Assembly: GCF_001457695.1 (NCBI RefSeq)
Contig: NZ_LN831025.1
Location: 310,001-374,000, forward strand
Direction: 5' to 3'
From: Campylobacter jejuni
GTDB taxonomy: Bacteria > Campylobacterota > Campylobacteria > Campylobacterales > Campylobacteraceae
DNA: 64,000 nucleotides
This document shows, piece by piece, positions 8,377-17,891 of this stretch (position 1 is the stretch's first letter; each line of letters begins with the position of its first letter). The position numbers were made by a program, and so were the translations under genes. Below the pieces are notes generated by a model. The model was not told the origin of the DNA. It worked only from the letters and a program-made list of their open reading frames with translations, and did not search any database.

Positions 8377-9627
8377 ATGTTTGTTAAAAATGTAAATTTT
8401 TATTACAGACAAATCCTTGAAAAATTTGAAAATTCTTATTTTGCAGAGGATTTGACTAAGGTAATTATAGGGATTGATTGTGATTATTTAGATGCTAATG
8501 AATTATCATTTAGCGAGTTTAAGGCAAAATATTATGAAGCTTTAAGCAAGAATAAAATTTGCGACTTTGCTGGATTTTTTGGAGTTTTTAGTGCAAATTT
8601 TGTATCTTTGTTTGAAAAAATTCCACTTTCTTCTAAGAAAAATTATGATTTTCCTTTATTTTTATTTGCCAATGCTAAAGCTTATTTGATTTATGAGAAA
8701 AATAGCAAGATGTTTTTTAAATTTGGCGCTTCAAAATATTTTGAATATTTAAAAGATGATATTGAGCTAATAAAAACGAAGCAAAAAAATGATTTTGAAA
8801 TTTTAAACTCTTTAGAAGATGAAAAAAATGATTTTTTAAAAATGTGTGAAAAAGCTAAAGAATATCTTTTAAGTGGAGATATTTTTCAAGTGGTCTTAAG
8901 TAAGCAACTTTGTATCAAGCATCAAGTAAATGCTTTTGATTATTATGAGAGTTTAAGTGTTTTAAATCCAAGCGCTTATATGTTTTATTTTCCAAGTAAA
9001 TATGGTGTTGTTTTGGGTTCTTCTCCAGAGTTTTTATTGAAAATTAAAAAAAGAGAGATTTATTTAGCCCCTATTGCAGGAACTAGAAATTTGGAAAATA
9101 ACTGTGATCTTTTAGCTTTAGAAAAAGATCTTTTAAGTGATGAAAAAGAACTTAGTGAACATAAGATGCTTGTAGATTTAGCAAGAAATGATGCTTCTAA
9201 ATTTGGCACTCAAACAAGAGTGGAAAATCTTTTTTCTATTATTAAAAATAAATTTGTAATGCATATAGTGAGTGAAGTGTATGCCAATATGAAAGAAGAT
9301 GCGAGTATTTTTGATGTGATTGAAGCAGTTTTTCCAGCGGGAACTTTAAGTGGAGCTCCTAAAATAAGAGCTTTAGAGATCATTAGTGAGCTTGAGGATT
9401 GCGATCGTGGAGTTTATGGTGGTGCGGTAGGATTTTTAAATTTTAACGAAGACATAACTTTAGCGATTTTAATCCGTTGTGCTTTTTTTACTCAAGATAA
9501 GGCTTATTTGGCAAGTGGGGCGGGTATTGTTTTGCAAAGTGAGAGTCAAAAAGAATATGCAGAAATTTGCGCTAAACGCAAGGCGCTTTTGGTAGCTTTT
9601 GAAAATTTAAAAAAGGAAAATCAATGA
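8377..9627 (+). CDS. trpE: Anthranilate synthase component I
   Basis: The 416-residue protein converts chorismate plus ammonia to anthranilate, the first committed step of tryptophan synthesis. The chorismate-binding domain is well conserved: GSSPEFLLKI, APIAGTRNLE, ELSEHKMLVDLARND, FPAGTLSGAPKIRALEII and YGGAVGF. It is about 100 residues shorter than enterobacterial TrpE at the N-terminus, and the usual tryptophan-binding LLES motif is not evident. The ATG follows AAAAAGG. Its stop overlaps the trpGD start (ATGA, 9624-9627), which favours balanced synthesis of the two subunits. Confidence 0.95.
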   Translation: MFVKNVNFYYRQILEKFENSYFAEDLTKVIIGIDCDYLDANELSFSEFKAKYYEALSKNKICDFAGFFGVFSANFVSLFEKIPLSSKKNYDFPLFLFANAKAYLIYEKNSKMFFKFGASKYFEYLKDDIELIKTKQKNDFEILNSLEDEKNDFLKMCEKAKEYLLSGDIFQVVLSKQLCIKHQVNAFDYYESLSVLNPSAYMFYFPSKYGVVLGSSPEFLLKIKKREIYLAPIAGTRNLENNCDLLALEKDLLSDEKELSEHKMLVDLARNDASKFGTQTRVENLFSIIKNKFVMHIVSEVYANMKEDASIFDVIEAVFPAGTLSGAPKIRALEIISELEDCDRGVYGGAVGFLNFNEDITLAILIRCAFFTQDKAYLASGAGIVLQSESQKEYAEICAKRKALLVAFENLKKENQ

Positions 9628-11225
9628 TACTTTTAATTGATAATTATGATTCTTTTGTTTTTAATGTTAAAAGCATGTTAGAACAACTCAGCAATGATGA
9701 AATTTTAGTAAGAAGAAATGATGAAATTTCGCTGAGTGAAATTAAAAATTTAAATCCTACTCATATTATTTTAAGTCCTGGTCCAAAGCATCCAAGTCAA
9801 AGTGGGATTTGTCTTGAAATTTTTAAATCAAGGCTTAATATCCCTGTTTTGGGCATTTGCTTAGGACATCAAGCTTTAGCTTTAGCTTTTGATTCTTTAG
9901 TGGTTAAGATGCAAGAGCCTATGCATGCAAAAAATTCTTTGATAAAACAATGCAAGGAAAATGAATTATTTTCTAATTTGCCTTCAAATTTTAGCGTGAT
10001 GCGTTATCATTCTTTAGAGGTTAAACAGCTTAGTGATGAGCTTGAAATTTTAGCCCTTGATGAAAAGGGTGTGATTATGGCTTTGGGGCATAAAAATTTA
10101 CCTTATTATGGTGTGCAATTTCACCCTGAAAGCTATTTTAGTGAATATGGCTTACAACTTTTTTCTAATTTTTTAAAACAAGATATAAAAAAATCACAAA
10201 AACAAGAAAATCCTTTAAGTTTTTATTTGCAAAAAATGAGTGAAAATCATTTTTTACAAAGCGATGATTTTGAGCAAATTTGTAAGATTATTATGTCTAA
10301 AGATTATGAAATTTTGCAAGTGGCGGCTTTATTGATTTTAATTACTGAAAAGTCTTTAAACGAAAAATCTTTAAGTGTTTTTGTAAGACAAATTTTAAGA
10401 TATTCTCAAACTTTTAGTGATGAGAGTGAGATGATTGATATTTGTGGAACAGGTGGAGATGGATTTAAAAGTATCAATGTTTCTACGACTAGTGCTTTTA
10501 TTTTAGCAGCTTTAGGGGTAAAAGTAGCCAAACATGGAAATCGTGCTATTTCAAGTTCTAGCGGAAGTACAGATGTGTTAGAAGCTTTAAATATAGCCAC
10601 TCCAAACACTTTAGAATCAGCTTTAAAACAACTAAACAATCAAGGGCTTAGTTTTTTGCATGCTCCATTTTTTCATCCTTTAGTAGGAGAACTTAAAGAG
10701 ATCAGATCAAGACTTGGAGTAAGAACGGTTTTTAATGTTTTAGGTCCTTTATTGCACCCTAATTTAAAGTTAAAATATCAACTTATGGGAAATTATCACG
10801 CACCTGTGCATAGGCTTTTGATAGAGGTTTTAAAAAATTTAGGACGCAAAAAAGCTTTAGTGGTAAGAGGAAATGATGGTATGGATGAGCTTAGTATTTG
10901 CGATGAAAGTAAAATTTATGAACTTTGTGAAGGAGAAATTTTAGAGTATTCTATCTGTCCTGAACAATTTGGTTTTAAAAGAGCTTTTCATAGTGAAATC
11001 ATAGGGTCTAGTGCATATGAAAACGCTAAGGATTTAAAAGATATTTTAAGTGGTAAAATGCAAGGGGCAAAATTTGATTTAGTAGTTTTAAATGCTATGT
11101 TTGCACTTTATATAGCCAATAAAGCAAGTTCGCCTTTAGTGGCTAAAGATATGATTTTAGAAGCCATTTATTCAGGTAAGGTTATAGAATATTTTAAGGA
11201 ATATCAAGCTTATGCTAAGGCTTAA
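9624..11225 (+). CDS. trpD: Fused glutamine amidotransferase / anthranilate phosphoribosyltransferase (TrpGD)
   Basis: A 533-residue two-domain protein. Residues 1 to about 195 are a class I glutamine amidotransferase: LLIDNYDSF at the start, the nucleophile in GICLGHQ near residue 79 and the His-Glu pair in QFHPESY near 167. This half feeds ammonia to TrpE. The rest is anthranilate phosphoribosyltransferase, with the PRPP loop [12 protein letters not shown] near residue 271 and [13 protein letters not shown]. The fusion is also known from enterobacteria. The 3' end overlaps trpF by 14 bases, consistent with a tightly coupled operon. Confidence 0.95.
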   Translation: MILLIDNYDSFVFNVKSMLEQLSNDEILVRRNDEISLSEIKNLNPTHIILSPGPKHPSQSGICLEIFKSRLNIPVLGICLGHQALALAFDSLVVKMQEPMHAKNSLIKQCKENELFSNLPSNFSVMRYHSLEVKQLSDELEILALDEKGVIMALGHKNLPYYGVQFHPESYFSEYGLQLFSNFLKQDIKKSQKQENPLSFYLQKMSENHFLQSDDFEQICKIIMSKDYEILQVAALLILITEKSLNEKSLSVFVRQILRYSQTFSDESEMIDICGTGGDGFKSINVSTTSAFILAALGVKVAKHGNRAISSSSGSTDVLEALNIATPNTLESALKQLNNQGLSFLHAPFFHPLVGELKEIRSRLGVRTVFNVLGPLLHPNLKLKYQLMGNYHAPVHRLLIEVLKNLGRKKALVVRGNDGMDELSICDESKIYELCEGEILEYSICPEQFGFKRAFHSEIIGSSAYENAKDLKDILSGKMQGAKFDLVVLNAMFALYIANKASSPLVAKDMILEAIYSGKVIEYFKEYQAYAKA

Positions 11226-11811
11226 AATTTGTGGTATTAAAGATGAAAAAAATGCTAAAGATTTAGCTCTTTTAAATATTGATTTTTTTGGACTTATTTT
11301 TGCTAAAAGTCCAAGAAGAGTGAGTTTAGAACAAGCAAGAAATTTAAGTGCAATTTTTCATGAAAAAGATAAAAAAGTTGTCGGTGTTTTTGTAGATGAA
11401 AATTTGGAACAAATTTTAAGATGTATTAAAGAAGCTAAGCTTGATGGAGTACAAATTTATCGCACTATTACCAAAGAAGAATTTGAAATTTTAAAGGTAC
11501 AAAATGTTTTTGTATGGCAGGTGATAAGTGTGGAAAATAGTTTAGATTTAAAAAGTGAAATTTTTGCTGATTTAGTGCTTTTTGATGCTAAGGGAATTTT
11601 AAAGGGCGGTAATGGAATAAGTTTTAATTGGACTTTATTAAGTTCTTATACTAAAGATTTTGCATTAGCTGGAGGCATAGGTTTGGACAATATTCATAAG
11701 GCTGTAAAAACAGGAGCTAAAATTTTAGATCTTAATTCAAAACTTGAAGATGAAAAAGGCTTAAAAGATATCAACAAAATAAAACAAATTTTAAAGGAGC
11801 TGAAAAAATGA
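11212..11811 (+). CDS. trpF: Phosphoribosylanthranilate isomerase
   Basis: The 199-residue TIM-barrel enzyme performs the Amadori rearrangement of phosphoribosylanthranilate. The start [14 protein letters not shown] holds the conserved KxCG with the catalytic Cys. [15 protein letters not shown] and the C-terminal phosphate-binding [12 protein letters not shown] are typical. The catalytic Asp is likely the one in LVLFDAKG. The ATG lies inside the trpGD coding region and the stop overlaps the trpB start (ATGA at 11808), so the trp genes form one transcript. Here trpF is a separate gene, not fused to trpC, and no trpC (indole-glycerol-phosphate synthase) is present in this operon. Confidence 0.93.
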   Translation: MLRLKICGIKDEKNAKDLALLNIDFFGLIFAKSPRRVSLEQARNLSAIFHEKDKKVVGVFVDENLEQILRCIKEAKLDGVQIYRTITKEEFEILKVQNVFVWQVISVENSLDLKSEIFADLVLFDAKGILKGGNGISFNWTLLSSYTKDFALAGGIGLDNIHKAVKTGAKILDLNSKLEDEKGLKDINKIKQILKELKK

Positions 11812-12986
11812 AAAAAGCATATTATGGGGATTTTGGTGGGCAGTTTTTGCCTGAAAGTGCAATGTTTGCTTTAAATGAGCTAGAAGGTGCTTTTTTGAAA
11901 TTTTCTAAAGATAAACTCTTTAAAAAAGAATTAAATGAGCTTTTAAAAACTTATGTAGGGCGTCCTACTCCACTTTATTTTGCTAGAAATTTAAGCAAAA
12001 AATATCAGCATGAAATTTATTTAAAACGCGAGGATTTAAATCATACCGGAGCACATAAAATCAATAATGCCATCGCTCAAGCCCTTTTAGCAAAAAAAAT
12101 GGGAAAGAAAAAAATCATAGCAGAAACAGGAGCAGGTCAACACGGACTTGCAACAGCCACTGCAGCAGCACTTCTAGGGCTTGAATGTGAAATTTACATG
12201 GGAGCAACCGATGTGCAAAGACAGGCTTTAAATGTTTATAAAATGGAGCTTTTGGGTACTAAAATTCATGCAGTACAAAGTGGGCTTAAAACTCTAAAAG
12301 AAGCTACTACTGCGGCTATTCAAGCTTGGGTTGGGGATATTAAAAATATTTTTTATGTGGTTGGAAGTGCGGTAGGTCCTTATCCTTATCCTAAAATGGT
12401 AACCCATTTTCAAAGCATTATAGGAAAAGAATGCAAAATGCAACTTCAAAAACTCAATAAAAAAGTAGATTATATTATCGCAGCTGTTGGGGGTGGAAGC
12501 AATGCAGCAGGAATATTTTATGATTTTATCAAAGATGAAAATGTTAAACTTATAGGTATTGAAGCAGGGGGGCTTGGCATTGATACGCCTTATCATGCAG
12601 CGACTTTAAATAAGGGAAAAACAGGCATTATTCACGGTATGAAAACCAAGGTTTTACAAGATGATTTAGGCAATATCTTGCCTGTACATAGTGTTTCTGC
12701 AGGGCTTGATTATCCAGGAATTGGTCCTTTGCATGCTTTTTTATTTGAAAGCAAAAGAGCGCAATATCATGCTATAAGTGATGAAGAATGTATGCAGGCT
12801 TTAAAATTACTTTGTAAAGAAGAAGGTATTATTGCAGCGATTGAAAGTTCGCATGCTTTGGCATTTTTAGAAAAACTTTGTCCAACTTTAAAAAAGAAAA
12901 GCGTGATAGTAGTAAATCTTTCAGGCAGGGGAGATAAAGATATGCAAATGATTAGAGATTATAAAAAAGGGGTGATTTATGGTTGA
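11808..12986 (+). CDS. trpB: Tryptophan synthase beta chain
   Basis: A 392-residue PLP enzyme that condenses indole with serine. The PLP-lysine segment [12 protein letters not shown] and the following [14 protein letters not shown] are conserved. The phosphate-binding loop [11 protein letters not shown] and the C-terminal LSGRGDKDM are also present. Length matches TrpB1-type beta chains that pair with TrpA. The trpA gene starts inside the last codons (8-base overlap at 12979), which fits equimolar synthesis of the alpha2-beta2 complex. Ribosome site AAGGAGC precedes the ATG. Confidence 0.97.
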   Translation: MKKAYYGDFGGQFLPESAMFALNELEGAFLKFSKDKLFKKELNELLKTYVGRPTPLYFARNLSKKYQHEIYLKREDLNHTGAHKINNAIAQALLAKKMGKKKIIAETGAGQHGLATATAAALLGLECEIYMGATDVQRQALNVYKMELLGTKIHAVQSGLKTLKEATTAAIQAWVGDIKNIFYVVGSAVGPYPYPKMVTHFQSIIGKECKMQLQKLNKKVDYIIAAVGGGSNAAGIFYDFIKDENVKLIGIEAGGLGIDTPYHAATLNKGKTGIIHGMKTKVLQDDLGNILPVHSVSAGLDYPGIGPLHAFLFESKRAQYHAISDEECMQALKLLCKEEGIIAAIESSHALAFLEKLCPTLKKKSVIVVNLSGRGDKDMQMIRDYKKGVIYG

Positions 12987-13728
12987 TTTTAGAAAATTTT
13001 ATAAAGAAAATGCAAATGTGGCTTATACGGTTTTAGGTTATCCAAATCTTCAAACAAGTGAAGCTTTTTTGCAAAGATTGGATCAAAGCCCTATTGATAT
13101 TTTAGAACTTGGTGTTGCTTATAGTGATCCTATTGCCGATGGTGAGATTATTGCAGATGCGGCAAAAATAGCTCTTGATCAAGGCGTGGATATTCATAGT
13201 GTTTTTGAGCTTTTAGCTAGGATAAAAACTAAAAAAACTTTGGTTTTTATGGTTTATTATAATTTAATTTTTTCTTATGGCTTGGAAAAATTTGTGAAAA
13301 AAGCAAAATCTTTAGGGATTTGTGCTTTGATTGTGCCTGAATTGAGTTTTGAAGAAAGTGATGATTTAATTAAAGAGTGTGAAAGATATAATATAGCTTT
13401 AATTACACTTGTAAGTGTTACAACCCCTAAAGAAAGGGTTAAAAAGTTAGTAAAACATGCTAAAGGTTTTATTTATTTATTAGCAAGCATAGGTATTACA
13501 GGTACGAAAAGTGTCGAAGAAGCAATCTTACAAGATAAAGTAAAAGAAATCAGATCTTTTACAAATTTGCCTATTTTTGTAGGCTTTGGCATTCAAAATA
13601 ATCAAGATGTAAAAAGAATGAGAAAAGTTGCTGACGGAGTGATTGTGGGAACTAGCATAGTAAAGTGTTTTAAACAAGGAAATTTGGATATAATAATGAA
13701 AGATATTGAAGAAATTTTCAAAAAATAA
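12979..13728 (+). CDS. trpA: Tryptophan synthase alpha chain
   Basis: A 249-residue TIM barrel that cleaves indole-3-glycerol phosphate and channels indole to TrpB. Both catalytic acids are visible in [15 protein letters not shown] (Glu and Asp equivalent to E. coli Glu49 and Asp60). VFMVYYN, IVPEL and the phosphate-binding FVGFGI and [11 protein letters not shown] segments are conserved. It is the last gene of the trp operon. No strong terminator follows; within 70 bases there is a new -10-like element for the flagellar genes downstream. Confidence 0.95.
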   Translation: MVDFRKFYKENANVAYTVLGYPNLQTSEAFLQRLDQSPIDILELGVAYSDPIADGEIIADAAKIALDQGVDIHSVFELLARIKTKKTLVFMVYYNLIFSYGLEKFVKKAKSLGICALIVPELSFEESDDLIKECERYNIALITLVSVTTPKERVKKLVKHAKGFIYLLASIGITGTKSVEEAILQDKVKEIRSFTNLPIFVGFGIQNNQDVKRMRKVADGVIVGTSIVKCFKQGNLDIIMKDIEEIFKK

Positions 13729-13756
13729 AATTTTAAAACATATTTTTATTTTATAT

Positions 13757-13766
13757 TTACTATAAT
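13757..13766 (+). promoter_or_regulatory. Predicted -10 element for the CheX-like/fliN operon
   Basis: TATAAT at 13761-13766, preceded by TTAC, lies 33 bases before the chosen ATG at 13799 in an AT-rich stretch, as usual for the vegetative promoters of this genus, which lack a clear -35. Confidence 0.5.
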
Positions 13767-13798
13767 TTTAAATTAAGTTTTTTATAAAGGTGGTAGTT

Positions 13799-14221
13799 AT
13801 GTTAAAGATTCTTGAGTATTCCATCACTCATTTTTGCGAGCATATCTTAAGACTTCGCATTGAAGCAGCTCAAGATATAAGCGGTGAACTTTATGGAGCG
13901 AGTATTCCTATCATGGGCAAAAGCGAAGGAGAATGTAATTTTTATTTATTTTTTCCAAAAGAATTTTTAAAAAAAATTGCAGAAATTTTAATTAATGATG
14001 AAAAATTTAAAGAAGATGACTGGTGCGATTTAACTAAAGAATGTGCCAATCAGATTATAGGTTATGCTAAAAATTTGTTAAATGATGCCAAGGGTGATGA
14101 CGAGTATAAACTCGGAATTCCGGAATATTTAGGAAAAGTTGATTTTTCTGAAATAGTTCTAGATGAAGCTTTAACTTATAAATTTGAAAATTGTTATTTT
14201 AGAATAGGATATTGCAAATAA
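13799..14221 (+). CDS. CheX-like chemotaxis/flagellar protein
   Basis: A 140-residue acidic cytoplasmic protein. The pattern of an early GKSEGECNFYLFFP strand and a central helix LTKECANQIIGYAKNLL resembles the CheX/CheC fold, where the E..N motif in that helix contacts phospho-CheY during dephosphorylation. Here the helix shows Glu, Cys, Ala, Asn. I chose ATG at 13799 over GTG at 13790 because AAAGGTGG (13786-13793) sits 5 bases before it. The stop overlaps the fliN ATG by one base, so it is coupled to fliN. Function as a CheY-P phosphatase or motor-associated factor is inferred from remote similarity and context only. Confidence 0.6.
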   Translation: MLKILEYSITHFCEHILRLRIEAAQDISGELYGASIPIMGKSEGECNFYLFFPKEFLKKIAEILINDEKFKEDDWCDLTKECANQIIGYAKNLLNDAKGDDEYKLGIPEYLGKVDFSEIVLDEALTYKFENCYFRIGYCK

Positions 14222-14529
14222 TGAGCGATGATATAGAGTTTAACATTCATCATGGGCTTTTACAATCTTATGAAGATATCTTAGATATTACAGTAGATTT
14301 TGTAAGCGAGCTTGGAACTACAAATATGAGTGTAGCGGAGCTTTTAAAACTTGAAGTAGGTTCGGTTATTGATCTTGAAAAGCCTGCTGGAGAAAGCGTT
14401 GAGCTTTATATCAATAAAAGAATTTTTGGCAAAGGCGAGGTTATGGTTTATGAAAAAAATCTCGCTATAAGAATTAATGAAATTTTGGATTCTAAGACTG
14501 TGCTTCAATACTTTAAAAAAGAAATTTAA
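14221..14529 (+). CDS. fliN: Flagellar motor switch protein FliN
   Basis: A 102-residue SpoA-domain protein of the flagellar C-ring. The C-terminal 75 residues have the classic pattern: LGTTNMSVAELLKLEVGSVIDL, then ELYINKRIFGKGEVMVYEKNLAIRINEIL (split by short variable loops). FliN binds FliM and FliH and takes part in rotor switching and export. ATG at 14221 shares its A with the stop of the preceding gene; a TTG 9 bases earlier would add three residues and is less likely. The next gene starts directly after the stop codon. Confidence 0.92.
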   Translation: MSDDIEFNIHHGLLQSYEDILDITVDFVSELGTTNMSVAELLKLEVGSVIDLEKPAGESVELYINKRIFGKGEVMVYEKNLAIRINEILDSKTVLQYFKKEI

Positions 14530-15327
14530 ATGAGATTGCTAGTATTATTTTTTTTAATTTTACCTTTATATAGTGTTGAGCTGATTAGTTTTAATATCTA
14601 CGATAGAAATGATCGAGTAGATTTAATGCTTTCTTTTGATAATGCTTATAATGGCAAGATTTCTCAAAAAAAAGAAAAAAATTTAACTCTTTTAACTTTT
14701 GGTGATTTAACGTATTCTAAAGATGAATTAAAAGAACTTAACTCTCAACTTGTAGATAAAATTAGTATTAGTTCTAAAAATAATAATACCTATATTATGC
14801 TACAAAACAAACAAAATATTAATTTAGAACTTAGCTCTATCAATGATAAATTTGGAGTAAGGATACGAGCTATAGAGCAAGGAAAAGCAAATATCGAATC
14901 TGTACCTACAACTACTGTGAATAATTCTCAAGAATTAATGCCTAAACCAAAAAGTACAAGTTTAGAAGGGTATGATTATACAAATTATATCTTAGTAATG
15001 CTAATTTTAGTTATTTTGTTAATAGTGCTTTGGTGGTTTAAAAAGACTATGGTTTATAAAAATAACAATGTTTCTAGAGATTTTACTATGATTTTCCAAA
15101 GATTTTTAGATAAAAATAATCAACTTGTTGTTTTTGATCACGCCAATAAACGTTATACAATGATAATAGGTAATTCCAATGTGCTTTTAGAAAGTGTTGA
15201 AATTCCAGAGGAACAAACAATAAAACATACAGAAAAAACAGAGAAAAATTTTGATTCTTTTTTTGAAGAGAATAAAAAAAGAATTCAAAATCTTATAGAG
15301 CAGCGTCAAAAAGGTAAAAAATCTTAA
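14530..15327 (+). CDS. fliO: Membrane protein, candidate FliO of the flagellar export gate
   Basis: A 265-residue protein with an N-terminal signal/anchor (MRLLVLFFLILPLYSV), a periplasmic beta-rich region of about 130 residues, a single transmembrane helix at about 153-170 ending in WWFKK, and a cytoplasmic tail with LVVFDHANKRYTMIIGNSNVLLE. That tail pattern and the position directly after fliN match FliO, which helps assemble FliP in the type III export gate. The large periplasmic part is typical of epsilonproteobacterial FliO candidates and unlike short enterobacterial FliO. The C-terminus is Lys/Glu rich. Assignment is by context and weak motif. The stop shares bases with the convergent ppx gene. 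Confidence 0.6.
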   Translation: MRLLVLFFLILPLYSVELISFNIYDRNDRVDLMLSFDNAYNGKISQKKEKNLTLLTFGDLTYSKDELKELNSQLVDKISISSKNNNTYIMLQNKQNINLELSSINDKFGVRIRAIEQGKANIESVPTTTVNNSQELMPKPKSTSLEGYDYTNYILVMLILVILLIVLWWFKKTMVYKNNNVSRDFTMIFQRFLDKNNQLVVFDHANKRYTMIIGNSNVLLESVEIPEEQTIKHTEKTEKNFDSFFEENKKRIQNLIEQRQKGKKS

Positions 15328-16784
15328 ATTTTTTGATTGATTGCTAATGCTATGGTAGCTGGTTTTGCAATTTTTTTGAGCTCATCTTTGGGTAAATTAA
15401 GAATTTTGTTTTCTTGATATATATAAAGAGTATTGTTTGCAAAAGCAAAATCAATCTTATCTTCATTTGTGCTTAAAGTTTTAGCTAGGCACAAAATAAA
15501 ATTAAGCCATGAAATGGTATGAATATTGGGTAAAAGTTGCTTATAGGGTTCAAGATTATAAGGGTTAACTTTTTTTCCATTAAGCTTAATAATGCTAGCA
15601 ATTAAAGCTTTTTCTTTATGTGAAAATCCATAATTTAATCCACCTAGTACAAAATGAGCAGAGTGTTCATTAGCAAAATAGAAATTTAAATATTCTCCAA
15701 TATGGCATAATTTGGCAGCATTTAGTAAAGTATGCTTATAGTTATCGTTAAGTTTATGAAGATTTTTAAGGGTTGTAAAAATTTGCAGAGCAAAATGTGG
15801 AGTTTTATTTTTTTGTTTTGATTGTAAAAATTTATCTTGTAAACATTTTAAGCTAGGATTAAAATTTGGTGGAAAAGTGATTTTAGGACGAAGCAAATCT
15901 TGCAAATAAACTCCTTCTCTGATTCCAACCCCACTCGTGATAACTTGTTTGGCTTTTATTTTTTCCGCAATCTTTAAAAAAATAAATATACCCTCTTTAA
16001 TGGTATCAAAACGATCCTTTTTTATGCCAAAATTGATTAAAGAGTCTAAGTTTGAATTAAAAATTTTTAAAATATGTCCTTTTTCTTCATCTAGCATATA
16101 GCGAAAATCATGTAAATTTTTCAGTGGATAGGAATTTTTTTGCATGATGGAATTAGATATTGCTCTTAAGCTTCCACCTATTGCAATAAGGTTTTGATTG
16201 CAAAATTCTTTAGGAATTTGTTCTAAAATTGGTTTTATAAATTCTTCTAAAGAATCCATTTTTCCAGTATCATAGAACAATTCTTTTAGCCTAACAGTGC
16301 CAATATCAAGAGATATGCAAGAAATAATTCTATTATTTTTTATTAAACATAATTCACTAGAACCACCACCTATGTCTAAAGTGGTTCCATCCTTAAAAGG
16401 ACTTAATAAATTTAAAGCCGCAAGACCACCTAAGTAACTTTCGCTTTTTCCATCTATACAGCGTATATTTAAAGATAGATTATCTTTGATTCTTTTAATG
16501 AAATTTTTTGAATTTGGGGCATCTCTTAAGGCTGATGTGCCTACTATAAATATTTTTTTGCACTTATGCTTTAAAGCGCATTGTTTGAAAAAAGCTAAGG
16601 CATCTTCGGCTCTTTGCATGGCTTCTTCTTGGAGAATTTTGCCATTATTATAAGCATTTTCTCCAAGTCTTACTTTGCGTTTGTATTCGCAAGTTGTATA
16701 AAAACCATATCTAGAAGTTTTTTCAAAAATCACCATTCTAATGGAGTTTGAGCCAAGATCAACAACGGCTGTTTTTTTTGCCAT
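15324..16784 (-). CDS. Ppx/GppA family exopolyphosphatase / pppGpp phosphatase
   Basis: A 486-residue member of the actin-like ASKHA fold. Phosphate motifs are clear: VVDLGSNSIRMVIFE at the start and TLDIGGGSSELCL near residue 138, with GTSALRDAPN between. The C-terminal half looks like the HD-type helical domain of longer Ppx proteins (HIGEYLNF, GFSHKEKALIA). Family members remove terminal phosphate from polyphosphate or convert pppGpp to ppGpp, linking to stringent control; which activity applies here cannot be told from sequence. The ATG overlaps the ferredoxin stop by one base, and the stop overlaps that of the flagellar gene on the other strand (TTAA, 15324-15327). Confidence 0.88.
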   Translation of the reverse strand: MAKKTAVVDLGSNSIRMVIFEKTSRYGFYTTCEYKRKVRLGENAYNNGKILQEEAMQRAEDALAFFKQCALKHKCKKIFIVGTSALRDAPNSKNFIKRIKDNLSLNIRCIDGKSESYLGGLAALNLLSPFKDGTTLDIGGGSSELCLIKNNRIISCISLDIGTVRLKELFYDTGKMDSLEEFIKPILEQIPKEFCNQNLIAIGGSLRAISNSIMQKNSYPLKNLHDFRYMLDEEKGHILKIFNSNLDSLINFGIKKDRFDTIKEGIFIFLKIAEKIKAKQVITSGVGIREGVYLQDLLRPKITFPPNFNPSLKCLQDKFLQSKQKNKTPHFALQIFTTLKNLHKLNDNYKHTLLNAAKLCHIGEYLNFYFANEHSAHFVLGGLNYGFSHKEKALIASIIKLNGKKVNPYNLEPYKQLLPNIHTISWLNFILCLAKTLSTNEDKIDFAFANNTLYIYQENKILNLPKDELKKIAKPATIALAINQKI

Positions 16785-17029
16785 TAAAATTCTCTATCTC
16801 TATGTTTGAGTTTTAATTCTTCTATAGTTTCTACATTATCAGGATCAGGAATGATACATTCATATGGGCAAGCAACAATACAGGCAGGCTCTGAAAAATC
16901 ATTAACGCACTCTGAACAAAGATCAGGGTCTATTACATAAATTGGACTATTTTCATAAATAGCTTCATCAGGACATTCTTCTCTGCAAGCATCACAACAT
17001 ACGCAGTCTTTTGTAATTAAAAGAGACAT
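16784..17029 (-). CDS. fdxB: 2[4Fe-4S] ferredoxin
   Basis: An 81-residue bacterial-type ferredoxin. The first cluster motif CVCCDACREECPDEAI is complete and the second is CSECVNDFSEPACIVACPYECI, with the longer spacing seen in YfhL-like/Allochromatium-type ferredoxins. It carries electrons in the cytoplasm. Two adjacent ATG codons are possible starts; the second (17029) is better placed relative to GAAAGG. It overlaps the ppx start by one base, an odd pairing that is conserved in my memory of this genus. Confidence 0.9.
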   Translation of the reverse strand: MSLLITKDCVCCDACREECPDEAIYENSPIYVIDPDLCSECVNDFSEPACIVACPYECIIPDPDNVETIEELKLKHRDREF

Positions 17030-17117
17030 CATAACCTTTCAAAAATTTAAAAAATAATTTTAGTTTATACAATAACCAAACTTAAATAAAATATAAAAAT
17101 AGAAATAAAGATAAATT

Positions 17118-17138
17118 TTTTGCACCGAAGGTGCAAAA
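17118..17138 (-). terminator. Hairpin after cosR
   Basis: TTTTGCACC / GGTGCAAAA forms a perfect 9-bp stem with a 3-base loop in the gap between cosR and the ferredoxin gene. There is no long T tail on the minus strand after the stem, so it may be an inefficient terminator or a processing/stability hairpin. Confidence 0.5.
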
Positions 17139-17141
17139 TTG

Positions 17142-17813
17142 TTAAGATTTTTTAGGGAAGCAGAAACGGTATCCTCTACGACGAACTGTTTCTATGGTAG
17201 ATATGTTTAACGGTTTATCCATTTTTTGACGAATTTGATTGATAGCTACTTCAATAACATTTGGAGTTACTAGCTCAGGTTCTTCCCAGATGGCATCTAA
17301 AAGTTGTTCTTTGGATACAATTTGATCCGAATGTCTTGCTAAGTGCGTTAAAACTTCAAAAGGTTTTCCTTTAAGTTCTATATCTTGACCTTTATAAGTA
17401 ATTTTTTCCTCATCTGGATCAATAACTAAGTCTTCAATTTTAATAACATTGGTTCCGCCAAGTCTTAGTCTTGCTTCAATTCTTGCGAGTAGAATATCAA
17501 AATCTAAAGGTTTTTTAACAAAATCATCAGCTCCAGCTTTCAAAGCTTTGATTTCTGTTTCTTTGTCTGTTTTTGAAGACATAATCATAACTGAAGTTCT
17601 TGGAGATTTATGTTTAATGGTATTGACAAGTTCTGCTCCATCTCCATCAGGTAAAGTCCAGTTTGCTAAAACTAAATCATAATGTCTAATGCCGATAAAG
17701 TATTCTCCATCTTTAAAATTTTCAGAAGAATCGGTTTGATAACCAAATTCATTAAGATTGTCTATAATTGTTTTATTTAGGCTAATCTCATCTTCTATAA
17801 CTAAAATTCTCAT
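17142..17813 (-). CDS. cosR: Orphan OmpR-type response regulator CosR
   Basis: A 223-residue regulator with a receiver domain (about 1-120) and a winged-helix DNA-binding domain (about 130-220, ending RRRGYRFCFPKKS). The acidic pair E7/D8 is present but the phospho-acceptor position is Asn51 in LVLANWTLPDGDG, so classical phosphorylation is not expected. This matches CosR, the essential oxidative-stress regulator of Campylobacter, which controls genes such as ahpC, sodB and katA and has been linked to cmeABC. No histidine kinase gene is adjacent, as expected for an orphan. ATG at 17813 follows GGATAGAACAA. Confidence 0.92.
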   Translation of the reverse strand: MRILVIEDEISLNKTIIDNLNEFGYQTDSSENFKDGEYFIGIRHYDLVLANWTLPDGDGAELVNTIKHKSPRTSVMIMSSKTDKETEIKALKAGADDFVKKPLDFDILLARIEARLRLGGTNVIKIEDLVIDPDEEKITYKGQDIELKGKPFEVLTHLARHSDQIVSKEQLLDAIWEEPELVTPNVIEVAINQIRQKMDKPLNISTIETVRRRGYRFCFPKKS

Positions 17814-17845
17814 TTGTTCTATCCTTATTAAGAAAAATTTAAAGA

Positions 17846-17854
17846 ATTATATCA
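17846..17854 (-). promoter_or_regulatory. Predicted extended -10 promoter of cosR
   Basis: On the minus strand the sequence reads TGATATAAT, a full extended -10 element. It predicts a start near 17839 and a short 5' leader of about 26 bases before the cosR ATG. Confidence 0.6.
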
Positions 17855-17891
17855 TAGCTTAAGTAAATGTTTAGATATCTTTAAAAAAAAA

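Noticed and set aside
12294-12596. Long open frames on the strand opposite trpB and other genes
   Set aside because: They follow codon periodicity of the real gene, have no ribosome site and no recognisable protein family.
13790-13798. GTG start for the CheX-like gene
   Set aside because: It lies within the ribosome-binding sequence itself; the ATG 9 bases later is correctly spaced.
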